Shown: positions 12,934 to 19,341 of the stretch, one piece after another
Position numbering within the stretch: the stretch's first letter is position 1
How the letters are laid out: every line of letters begins with the position of its first letter
Assembly (NCBI GenBank): GCA_002320035.1
Contig: DCJL01000004.1
Location: 1-20,566, forward strand
Reading direction: 5' to 3'
DNA length: 20,566 nt
DNA from: Clostridiales bacterium UBA1701
Lineage (GTDB): Bacteria; Bacillota; Clostridia; Oscillospirales; Oscillospiraceae
Made by a program: the position numbers and the translations under genes
Notes under the pieces: generated by a model
The model's database searches: none
What the model was told of the DNA's origin: nothing
Seen by the model: only the letters and a program-made list of their open reading frames with translations

Positions 12934-13972
12934 CATGAAGGAGGTGCATACCATCAACTATTACCCCATCAATGAAGGGGCCGCCCGCCGGGCAAAGGAA
13001 ATGAACAGCTTTTCCGACTATAAGGAAGGGAGCGCAACGGCGGAATACCGGGCAATGGTAGACAAGGCCGCAGCCATAGCCGAACAGCAAAAATCCCGGG
13101 TGGACCCCATGTACCATGAGAAGATCGACCATCTTTTAGACACCTACGCCCGCAAGCTGGCCGAAAACATGAACCAGGGCTTTGCCATTGACGCAAGAGT
13201 TCCCTCTGTGCTGATCGCCGGGCCTTCCAATTTCCCGGTGGGAAAGAAAGAAAAACAGAACCGGGCGCGGGACAGCAACATGGAGGAATGGCGGCATATT
13301 CAAGGGCTGCTGGATAAGATACGCAGCACCGGCATGGGCGGTATCAGCGCCGATGACCCGGCGGCCATTGAAAAGCTCCAGAAAAAGCTGGACGGGCTGG
13401 AACGCTCCCAGCTCATTATGAAGGAGGTCAACGCTTATTACCGCAAGCATGGCAAGCTGGACGGCTGTGCGCTGCTGTCGCCTGACCAGATCGAAAAGCT
13501 GAAAGCCAGCATGGCGTCAAGTTGGCGGAGCGACCCGAGGCCATTTGAAAGCTACCAGCTTACCAACAACAACGCGGAGATCCGCCGGGTAAAGGCCCGT
13601 ATCGAACAGCTTTCCAAACAGGCGCAGCGGGAGTTTTCCGGCTGGGAGTTTGACGGGGGCCGTGTGGAAATGAACCGGGAGGACAACCGCTTGCAGGTGT
13701 TCTTTGACGGAAAACCTGACGCGGACACCCGGGCCGAGCTGAAAAGCAACGGCTTTCGCTGGGCTCCCAGCGTGGGCGCATGGCAGCGGCAGCTCACGGA
13801 CAACGCCATCCGGGCGGCTGACCGCCTGGAATGTATCAAGCCGCTGTCCGGCGAAAAGCCCTCCCAACTTCAAAAGAAGCCCTCTATCTTGCAGACCATG
13901 CGGGAACAGGGCGAAAAAGTCCAGACGGAGCCGGAAAAGAAAGCTCCGTCCGGCAGGGATGCCGAGCGGTAA
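12923..13972 (+). CDS. Conserved ICE protein, about 340 aa, function unknown
   Basis: The frame opens at ATG 12923, inside the hairpin, giving 349 aa beginning MARSMKEV. The real start is unclear: AAGGAGG lies at about 12937-12943, and 9 nt later, where ATG is expected, the codon is ATC (12956, before NYYPINEGAARRAKE). Proteins of this type recur in Tn1549-like elements between ardA and pcfB. Visible parts are a helical N-terminus (SATAEYRAMVDKAAAIAEQQ, VDPMYHEKIDHLLDTYARKL), the segment VPSVLIAGPSNFPV, coiled-coil stretches (about 125-160 and 210-240) and a C-terminal module with RLQVFFDGKPDADTRAELK followed by GFRWAPSVGAWQRQL. That module resembles small domains seen in large polyvalent mobile-element proteins. 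No enzymatic motif is recognised. Confidence 0.8.
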   Translation: MARSMKEVHTINYYPINEGAARRAKEMNSFSDYKEGSATAEYRAMVDKAAAIAEQQKSRVDPMYHEKIDHLLDTYARKLAENMNQGFAIDARVPSVLIAGPSNFPVGKKEKQNRARDSNMEEWRHIQGLLDKIRSTGMGGISADDPAAIEKLQKKLDGLERSQLIMKEVNAYYRKHGKLDGCALLSPDQIEKLKASMASSWRSDPRPFESYQLTNNNAEIRRVKARIEQLSKQAQREFSGWEFDGGRVEMNREDNRLQVFFDGKPDADTRAELKSNGFRWAPSVGAWQRQLTDNAIRAADRLECIKPLSGEKPSQLQKKPSILQTMREQGEKVQTEPEKKAPSGRDAER

Positions 13973-13973
13973 G

Positions 13974-13996
13974 CCTCGGGCCACATTGGCCCGAGG
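13974..13996 (+). repeat. Intergenic stop-codon hairpin, copy 3, terminator-like
   Basis: CCTCGGGCC (13974-13982) pairs perfectly with GGCCCGAGG (13988-13996) over loop ACATT, 1 nt after the stop. TTTTCTGTT follows, so this copy could also act as a weak terminator. Both arms changed in step (CC..GG rather than CT..AG), which supports selection on pairing. Confidence 0.9.
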
Positions 13997-14063
13997 TTTT
14001 CTGTTGCCCCGGAGTGTACGGGGGCCTCCCGTCTACCGAGAGTCCTGACGGAAAGGAGGTTTT

Positions 14064-14534
14064 ATGCAGGAAGAAGTAAACCAGAAAACAGTTGCCCTTT
14101 CGATCAAGACGGCAAAGCTGACGGGAAAAGTGCTGGCCGCCGCTCTTGGCAAGGTGGTTCGGGCGCTGCAAAAGCACCACCGGAAGGCGCTGACCCCGCA
14201 GGGCCGCCAGAGCGTGAAGAAGCTGATGAATCACTACGGCGGTAAAAACGCCATGCAGTATGTGGGTGCGCCGAAGGATTTTGACCGGATAGCGAAGGAG
14301 TTCCATGTGGACTACGCTTTCCATAAAGTGAGCCCCGGCCATTACCTGCTGTTCTTCAAAGCCAACCAGGCGGACGCCATCACGGCGGCCTTCCAGAAAT
14401 ACAGTACAAAGGTGCTGAACAAAGACCAGGACAAGACTTCTATCCTCGGCCAGCTCCGCAAGCTCACGGAGCAGATCAGGACGAAGCCGAAGGAGAAGCA
14501 GCGGACCAGAGAGGCGGTGAAGGACGGACGTTGA
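14064..14534 (+). CDS. pcfB: PcfB-like (DUF3801) conjugation accessory protein
   Basis: The 156-aa basic protein fits the PcfB/DUF3801 family: TVALSIKTAKLTGKVLAAAL at residues 8-27, then RQSVKKLMNHYGGKNAMQYV, FDRIAKEFHVDYAFHKV and YLLFFKANQADAITAAFQKY. In enterococcal pCF10, PcfB binds the relaxosome and interacts with the coupling protein PcfC; the same role is inferred here. ATG 14064 follows AAAGGAGG. Its stop overlaps the TTG start of the coupling-protein gene by 4 nt, so the two partners are translationally coupled. Confidence 0.85.
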   Translation: MQEEVNQKTVALSIKTAKLTGKVLAAALGKVVRALQKHHRKALTPQGRQSVKKLMNHYGGKNAMQYVGAPKDFDRIAKEFHVDYAFHKVSPGHYLLFFKANQADAITAAFQKYSTKVLNKDQDKTSILGQLRKLTEQIRTKPKEKQRTREAVKDGR

Positions 14535-16354
14535 GTGACAAGATCAGAAAATATGTGCTCCCCAACCTGCCGTACTTCTTTGTGTTCTGGTTTTTCTCCA
14601 AAATCGGGACGGCCTACCGTATCGCCCCCGGCGCAGACTTCGGGACAAAGCTCATGGGGATGCTCGACACCTTCCCCAAAGCATTTGAAACTTACTGGCC
14701 GGGGCTTGGCGGCATTGACCTGCTGGTGGGCCTCGCCGGTGCGGCTGGGGTGTATCTGCTGATACAGTCCAAAATCAAGCAGGCAAAGAAATTCCGGCGG
14801 GATGCGGAGTACGGCACCGCCCGCTGGGGAACAAAGGAGGATATAAAGCCGTTTGTAGACCCCAAATTTCAGAACAATGTCATTCTGACCGGGACAGAGT
14901 TCCTTACCATGAACACACGCCCGAAGATACCCGCCAACGCCCGCAACTTAAACGCCTGCGTCATCGGCTCGTCCGGCTCGGGCAAGACAAGGTTCTGGCT
15001 GACCCCGCAGCTCCTTCAAGCCCATTCCTCGTATGTGGTGGTGGACCCGAAGGGCGGCACCCTCGACCAGTGCGGGCGATTCCTGCAACGGGAGAAATAT
15101 AAGGTGCGGGTGTTCAATAGTATCGACTTCTCCAAATCCATGCACTACAATCCGCTGGCCTACATCAAAACGGAAAGCGACGTGCTGAAATTCGTCACCG
15201 CCCTGATCGCCAACACCAAAGGCGACGGCAAGGAGGGCGACGAGTTCTGGACCAAAGCCGAAACCCTTTTGTACTGCGCCCTTGTGGCCTACATCGTGTT
15301 TGAGGGGCCGGAGGAAGAACGCAACATGAATACGCTGGTGGAAATGATAAACAGCATGGAAGTCCGGGAGGATGACGAAACCTTCAAAAATGCGGTGGAC
15401 TATATGTTTGACGGGCTGGAGCGCCGGAGTCCCCAGCACTTTGCTGTGAGGCAGTATAAGAAGTACAAGCTGGCAAGCGGCAAGACAGCTAAGAGCATAC
15501 TGATTAGCTGCGGAGCCAGACTTGCCCCCTTTGACATTCCCCAGCTTCGGGAGATCATGTCCTATGACGAGCTGGAGCTTGACCGGCTGGGGGATGAAAA
15601 ATCGGCGCTGTTTTTCCTTATCAGCGATACGGACACCACCTATAACTTTCTTGTGGCCCTCGCTTTCTCGCAGATGTTCAACCTTCTGTGTGAACGGGCC
15701 GACAACACCTACGGCGGACGCCTGCCCTATCATGTACGGGTGCTGTGGGACGAGGCGGCCAACACGGGACAGGTGCCGGGGCTGGAAAAAATCGTTGCCG
15801 TTATCCGTTCCCGGGAGATCAGCCTGACGCTCTTTTATCAGGCCATGAGCCAATGTAAGGCGCTGTACAAGGACCATTCCGAAACTATCATGGGAAACAT
15901 GGACAGTATCGTGTTCCTCGGAGGCCGGGAGGCTTCCACCCTAAAGGATATTTCGGAAAACTGGCTGGGCAAGGCCACCATCTCCATGCAGACCGAGGGC
16001 CGCAGCCGGGGCCAGTCCGAGAGTTACAGCCAGAATATGCAGCGGCTTGGCCGGGAGCTGATGACGACCAGCGAGATCACCACCATGCCGGGAGACAAGT
16101 GTATCTTGCAGCTTCGAGGGCTTCCGCCCTTCTTTTCTCCCAAATATGATTTGAAAAAGCACCCCAATTACAAGTACACAGCCGAGTTTGACAAAAAGAA
16201 AAACGCCTTCCACTTGGAAAGCCTGTTCCGCCACCGGCCATTGAGACTAAAGCCGGAGGACGAATACACGGTGTACGAGGTGGACGGCTCTGACACAGAC
16301 GAAGAAGCTGACCTGTTGAATTTCGACGATCTGGACAGCGACGAGTTTGTGTAA
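14531..16354 (+). CDS. VirD4/PcfC-type conjugative coupling ATPase
   Basis: The 607-aa protein has two N-terminal membrane segments (about residues 13-26 and 64-79), then the P-loop ATPase: Walker A GSSGSGKT (146-153) and Walker B VRVLWDEAAN (402-411, with Asp407-Glu408). YGTARWGTKEDI (94-105) and VVVDPKGG (169-176) are typical of the VirD4/TraG family. The coupling protein recruits the relaxase-DNA complex and pumps DNA into the mating channel. The start is TTG at 14531 (GAAGGACGG upstream), overlapping the pcfB stop. The C-terminus is acidic (DGSDTDEEADLLNFDDLDSDEFV region), which often marks substrate interaction. It is followed by a hairpin copy and a strong terminator. Confidence 0.95.
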   Translation: MSDKIRKYVLPNLPYFFVFWFFSKIGTAYRIAPGADFGTKLMGMLDTFPKAFETYWPGLGGIDLLVGLAGAAGVYLLIQSKIKQAKKFRRDAEYGTARWGTKEDIKPFVDPKFQNNVILTGTEFLTMNTRPKIPANARNLNACVIGSSGSGKTRFWLTPQLLQAHSSYVVVDPKGGTLDQCGRFLQREKYKVRVFNSIDFSKSMHYNPLAYIKTESDVLKFVTALIANTKGDGKEGDEFWTKAETLLYCALVAYIVFEGPEEERNMNTLVEMINSMEVREDDETFKNAVDYMFDGLERRSPQHFAVRQYKKYKLASGKTAKSILISCGARLAPFDIPQLREIMSYDELELDRLGDEKSALFFLISDTDTTYNFLVALAFSQMFNLLCERADNTYGGRLPYHVRVLWDEAANTGQVPGLEKIVAVIRSREISLTLFYQAMSQCKALYKDHSETIMGNMDSIVFLGGREASTLKDISENWLGKATISMQTEGRSRGQSESYSQNMQRLGRELMTTSEITTMPGDKCILQLRGLPPFFSPKYDLKKHPNYKYTAEFDKKKNAFHLESLFRHRPLRLKPEDEYTVYEVDGSDTDEEADLLNFDDLDSDEFV

Positions 16355-16377
16355 CTTCGGGCCATGATGGCCCGAAG
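16355..16377 (+). repeat. Intergenic stop-codon hairpin, copy 4
   Basis: CTTCGGGCC (16355-16363) pairs perfectly with GGCCCGAAG (16369-16377) over loop ATGAT, directly after the TAA stop of the coupling-protein gene. It is the only copy followed at once by a separate strong terminator. Confidence 0.9.
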
Positions 16378-16378
16378 C

Positions 16379-16403
16379 GCCGCCAATGTGGGCGGCTTTT
16401 TTT
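16379..16403 (+). terminator. Strong intrinsic terminator inside the transfer operon
   Basis: GCCGCC (16379-16384) pairs with GGCGGC (16391-16396) over a 6-nt loop and is followed by seven T. It divides the operon between the coupling-protein gene and the Maff2 gene. No promoter is obvious in the 36 nt before the next start, so it is probably leaky or used for attenuation. Confidence 0.8.
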
Positions 16404-16439
16404 GTACCCAAAACCAAAAAACAAAATGGAGGAACGTAT

Positions 16440-16655
16440 ATGGAATTTTTCAACTCTGCTATCGACATTCTCAAGATTCTGGTCATGGCTCTGGGCGCTG
16501 GTCTGGCGGTGTGGGGCGTCATCAACCTGCTGGAAGGTTACGGGTCCGACAACCCCGCGGCAAAGAGCCAGGGCATTAAGCAGCTCATGGCGGGCGGCGG
16601 TGTCGTCCTGATCGGTATGCAGCTTATCCCTCTGCTGTCCGGCCTGTTCAGCTAA
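16440..16655 (+). CDS. Maff2 family small membrane protein (VirB2/TrbC-like)
   Basis: The 71-aa protein starts at ATG 16440 after GGAGGAACGTAT. The open frame extends 18 codons upstream into the terminator and is not used. Two hydrophobic helices (about residues 9-27 and 50-69) flank a polar loop LEGYGSDNPAAKSQGIKQ. This matches the Maff2 family carried by Tn1549-like elements. Size and topology resemble VirB2/TrbC pilin-like subunits, so a structural part in the mating channel is inferred. It is followed, without a hairpin copy, by the VirB6-like gene. Confidence 0.85.
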   Translation: MEFFNSAIDILKILVMALGAGLAVWGVINLLEGYGSDNPAAKSQGIKQLMAGGGVVLIGMQLIPLLSGLFS

Positions 16656-16696
16656 CCCTTACCCGTTGTCCCTTTTTCCAGAAAAGGAGCTGATGT

Positions 16697-17563
16697 ATGG
16701 ACTTTATCATCGACGCAATCGTTGAATGGCTCAAAGGTTTGCTTGTCGATGGTATCATGGGAAATCTGGATGGCCTTTTCAATAACGTCAATCAGAGCGT
16801 TGGCGAGATCGCCACACAGGTAGGCACGACCCCGGCGGACTGGAACGCCGGGGTCTTTTCCATGATACGGCAAATCTCTGAAACCGCCATCCTGCCAATC
16901 GCCGGGGTCATCCTCACTTTTGTAATGACCTATGAGCTGATACAAATGCTCATTGACCGCAACAACCTCCATGACGTTGACACATGGATGTTTTTCAAGT
17001 GGGTGTTCAAAACCTTTGTGGCGGTAATGATCCTGACGAATACCTTCAATATCGTGCTGGCCGTCTTTGACGTGAGCCAGCACGTCATCCAGCAATCGGC
17101 GGGCATTATCCAGAACGGGACAGAGATCACAACGGATGTAATGGACAGTCTGCGGACCGAACTGGAGGCAATGGAGTTAGGCCCCCTGTTTGGCCTCTGG
17201 CTCCAGTCATTCCTGATTCAGCTTACCATGATTGCCTTAAACATTGTGATCTTCGTTATCGTATATGGCCGTATGATTGAAATTTACTTACTCACAAGTT
17301 TGGCACCCATCCCGTTTGCCACCGTCCCCAACCGGGAAACCGGACACATGGGGCAGAACTATTTCCGCTCCCTCTTTGCGGTGGGCTTTCAAGGCTTGCT
17401 CATTTTGGTCTGTGTCGCCATCTATGCGGTGCTTATCCAGAGTATCGCCACCGACGGCGACCCCATCGGGGCGATCTGGGGCTGTGTGGGCTATACGGTG
17501 CTGCTGTGTTTTACCCTGTTCAAAACGGGCAGCCTTGCAAAATCCATCTTCGGCTGCCATTAA
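16697..17563 (+). CDS. VirB6/TrbL-like polytopic mating-channel protein
   Basis: The 288-aa protein has an amphipathic N-terminus (MDFIIDAIVEWLKGLLVDGI) and about six membrane segments, including LPIAGVILTFVMTYELIQML, WVFKTFVAVMILTNTFNIVLAV, LTMIALNIVIFVIVYGRMIEIYLLTSLAPIPFA and LLILVCVAIYAVLIQSI. Size, topology and place between Maff2 and PrgI/VirB4 identify it as the VirB6-like inner-membrane channel subunit that contacts the DNA substrate in type IV secretion. ATG 16697 follows AAAAGGAG. Gram-positive elements often encode such a short form without an extracytoplasmic domain. Confidence 0.85.
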   Translation: MDFIIDAIVEWLKGLLVDGIMGNLDGLFNNVNQSVGEIATQVGTTPADWNAGVFSMIRQISETAILPIAGVILTFVMTYELIQMLIDRNNLHDVDTWMFFKWVFKTFVAVMILTNTFNIVLAVFDVSQHVIQQSAGIIQNGTEITTDVMDSLRTELEAMELGPLFGLWLQSFLIQLTMIALNIVIFVIVYGRMIEIYLLTSLAPIPFATVPNRETGHMGQNYFRSLFAVGFQGLLILVCVAIYAVLIQSIATDGDPIGAIWGCVGYTVLLCFTLFKTGSLAKSIFGCH

Positions 17564-17567
17564 GAGA

Positions 17568-17590
17568 CTTCGGGCCATGTTGGCCCGAAG
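17568..17590 (+). repeat. Intergenic stop-codon hairpin, copy 5
   Basis: CTTCGGGCC (17568-17576) pairs perfectly with GGCCCGAAG (17582-17590) over loop ATGTT, 4 nt after the VirB6-like stop and directly before CGGAAAGGAGG of the next gene. Confidence 0.9.
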
Positions 17591-17605
17591 CGGAAAGGAG
17601 GCGGT

Positions 17606-18247
17606 ATGCCCCGGCGCTACAAACAGGGCGCGGACGGACAGCCGCACCCGGCTTTCTACGGAAAGCTCCCCGAGGAATTTTCTAAAACAGACACCATGCT
17701 CTTTATGGTGGAAACCGATCTGAAACTGTCCGGGTGCGTATCGGCGGACACGCTGGCGGCACTCCGGGCGGAAGGCTATGACTACAAGGACGGGAACCTT
17801 GTTCCCGCCGGAAAGGAGGAAACCATGCAAGAAAAGGTTGCGGACGCCACCCCCGCCGCACCGTTGAAGCTGGATGTAAGCGTGCGGGTCATCGAACCTG
17901 TGAAAAACCTGATGGGCTTTGCCAGCGTGAAATTCAACGACTGCTTTGTAGTGGAAAATCTGAAAATCGTGCAGGGCAGCAAGGGCCTTTTCGTGGGGAT
18001 GCCCAGCCAGCCGGACGGCAAGGGCGGCTACCGGGATATGGCCTATCCTGTCACGAAGGAGTTCCGGGAACAGCTCAACACCGCTGTTCTGCAAGCCTAT
18101 GAAGTAAAGCTGGAACAGATGGCGGAGCGCGGCTCTGCCGGGCGTGCGTCCATCAGCGAACAGCTCAAGGCCGGGAAAGCGGCTGCCGAACAGGCAAAGG
18201 CGGAACGGCCCCCGAAGGAAAAGCCCAGCCGTGGTGCGGAGCGTTGA
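17606..18247 (+). CDS. SpoVG-domain protein with N-terminal extension; possible internal start
   Basis: The 213-aa protein has an N-terminal module (residues 1-72, YKQGADGQPHPAFYGKLPEE then VSADTLAALRAEGYDYKDG) joined to a SpoVG domain (about 87-170: LDVSVRVIEPVKNLMGFASV, KFNDCFVVENLKIVQG, LFVGMPSQPDGKGGYRDMAYPVT). SpoVG is a small DNA/RNA-binding regulator of septation and gene expression; versions in ICEs and phages have unknown roles. ATG 17606 follows AAAGGAGG. A second perfect site, AAAGGAGG then ATG at 17825 (Met74), lies in frame just ahead of the SpoVG domain, so a 140-aa SpoVG-only form may also be made. The C-terminal tail is Lys/Ala/Glu-rich. Confidence 0.85.
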   Translation: MPRRYKQGADGQPHPAFYGKLPEEFSKTDTMLFMVETDLKLSGCVSADTLAALRAEGYDYKDGNLVPAGKEETMQEKVADATPAAPLKLDVSVRVIEPVKNLMGFASVKFNDCFVVENLKIVQGSKGLFVGMPSQPDGKGGYRDMAYPVTKEFREQLNTAVLQAYEVKLEQMAERGSAGRASISEQLKAGKAAAEQAKAERPPKEKPSRGAER

Positions 18248-18270
18248 CCTCGGGCCATGCTGGCCCGAAG
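18248..18270 (+). repeat. Intergenic stop-codon hairpin, copy 6
   Basis: CCTCGGGCC (18248-18256) pairs with GGCCCGAAG (18262-18270) over loop ATGCT with one C-A mismatch. It begins at the base after the TGA stop. Confidence 0.85.
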
Positions 18271-18289
18271 CGGAAAGGAGGCGAACCCC

Positions 18290-18910
18290 ATGCCACGCAA
18301 ACGGACGGGCTATGACGCGGCCTGCTACTATGACGGCAAGCTGCTGGGCCGCTGTACCAAAGCGGACAGCGACGCCTATACCCTGTTGATGAACGCCTGC
18401 GGCGGGGATGCCGCCCGTGTCCTGCGGGAATACGCCTACTTTTCCCCGGAGCTGAAGGCCATCTTGGAAAAGGCGGCGCTCATGCAGGCGAACCGGAACC
18501 GGACGGGCGGGATGTTCCATGCGCCCCGGAGCTCCCCGTGGGGAGAGGTGCAGAACTGTGAAGTTCTCTGTCCGGGCGTGTTTTTGGTATCCACCGCCAG
18601 CCACGGCGGAACGATGGTAGCAAACGAGGTGGCCGCCGTCCTCTCTCCGGCGGCGAAAAAATGCGGTTTCAAGGACAAGGGCTATATCTGCTATGAGGAG
18701 GACGCACAGGAAAGCGTGGTGCTCCGGGAGCTGCTGGACAAAAAGCTCTGGAAGATCCCCGACCGTATCAAGGACAAAGAGCGGTTTGAAGAAAACCTCA
18801 ATCAGTCCATCCGGCAATACAATCCCGAATACTGGCGGGCAAGACAGAGCGGACGGGAGGCCGCCGAAGCCGCCCGCAGCACAGCCCCGGCCAAAGAGGC
18901 CGCAAGGTAG
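18290..18910 (+). CDS. DUF7007-type conserved mobile-element protein
   Basis: The 206-aa protein starts at ATG 18290, 9 nt after AAAGGAGG; an in-frame ATG inside the upstream hairpin is not a likely start. Residues about 78-190 match the pattern of DUF7007: SSPWGEVQNCEVLCPGVFLV, STASHGGTMVANEVAAVLSP, CGFKDKGYICYEEDAQ, VLRELLDKKLW and a final NPEYWRARQ. The N-terminus (YDAACYYDGKLLGRCTKADSDAY) is a separate small module. Such proteins occur widely in ICEs and phages; no activity is known. It lies between the SpoVG-domain gene and prgI, within the channel gene cluster. Confidence 0.8.
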   Translation: MPRKRTGYDAACYYDGKLLGRCTKADSDAYTLLMNACGGDAARVLREYAYFSPELKAILEKAALMQANRNRTGGMFHAPRSSPWGEVQNCEVLCPGVFLVSTASHGGTMVANEVAAVLSPAAKKCGFKDKGYICYEEDAQESVVLRELLDKKLWKIPDRIKDKERFEENLNQSIRQYNPEYWRARQSGREAAEAARSTAPAKEAAR

Positions 18911-18933
18911 CTTCGGGCCATGTTGGCCCGAAG
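18911..18933 (+). repeat. Intergenic stop-codon hairpin, copy 7
   Basis: CTTCGGGCC (18911-18919) pairs perfectly with GGCCCGAAG (18925-18933) over loop ATGTT. It starts directly after the TAG stop, and the prgI ribosome site follows 6 nt later. Its 23 nt are identical to copy 5. Confidence 0.9.
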
Positions 18934-18954
18934 CGGCAAAGGAGGTGTAACAAA

Positions 18955-19341
18955 ATGGCCTATGTGCCAGTACCCAAAGACCTGTCCAAAATCAAGACAA
19001 AGCTGGCCTTCAATCTCACGAAGCGCCAGCTTATTTGTTTTTCCGGCGCGGCGGCGGTGGGCCTTCCGGCCTACCTGTTTTCCCGTGGCAGTATCGGAAA
19101 CAGCGCCGCCATGTTCCTGATGATCGGCCTCATGCTCCCGTTCTTCTTTTTCGCCATGTATGAGCGGGACGGCCTGCCGCTGGAAAAGGTGCTGAAAAAC
19201 ATCATCCGCACCCGGTTCCTCTATCCCCGGGTGCGGCCTTACAAAACCGAAAACTTCTATGCGCTGCTTGGCGCCAGAAAGGAGGCGCAGCCGATTGCGA
19301 AACAGCAGAAGGGCCGGAAAGCCCGCAGGCAAAAAGCCTGA
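18955..19341 (+). CDS. PrgI family (VirB3-like) membrane protein
   Basis: The 128-aa protein has the PrgI pattern: VPVPKDLSKIKTKLAFNLTKRQLICF at the start, two membrane helices (about residues 30-47 and 50-72), the motif ERDGLPLEKVLKNIIRTRFL and a basic tail. PrgI proteins are the Gram-positive counterparts of VirB3 and associate with VirB4 at the membrane. ATG 18955 follows AAAGGAGG. Its last 47 nt overlap the start of virB4. Confidence 0.9.
   Translation: MAYVPVPKDLSKIKTKLAFNLTKRQLICFSGAAAVGLPAYLFSRGSIGNSAAMFLMIGLMLPFFFFAMYERDGLPLEKVLKNIIRTRFLYPRVRPYKTENFYALLGARKEAQPIAKQQKGRKARRQKA

Noticed and set aside
14948..15877. Antisense open frame of 309 codons opposite the coupling ATPase
   Set aside because: The opposite strand carries the Walker motifs; nothing protein-like is seen in this frame.
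17825..18247. Separate gene entry for the SpoVG-only product
   Set aside because: It is in the same frame as the 213-aa protein; kept as a possible alternative start rather than a second gene.
17288..18817. Antisense open frame of 509 codons on the minus strand
   Set aside because: It lies opposite three well-supported plus-strand genes (VirB6-like, SpoVG-domain, DUF7007-type), has no family resemblance, and reflects GC-rich codon use.
10462..18933. Repeated 23-nt motif as a CRISPR array
   Set aside because: Copies are 0.3-2.5 kb apart with genes between them, and there are no cas genes; these are intergenic hairpins.
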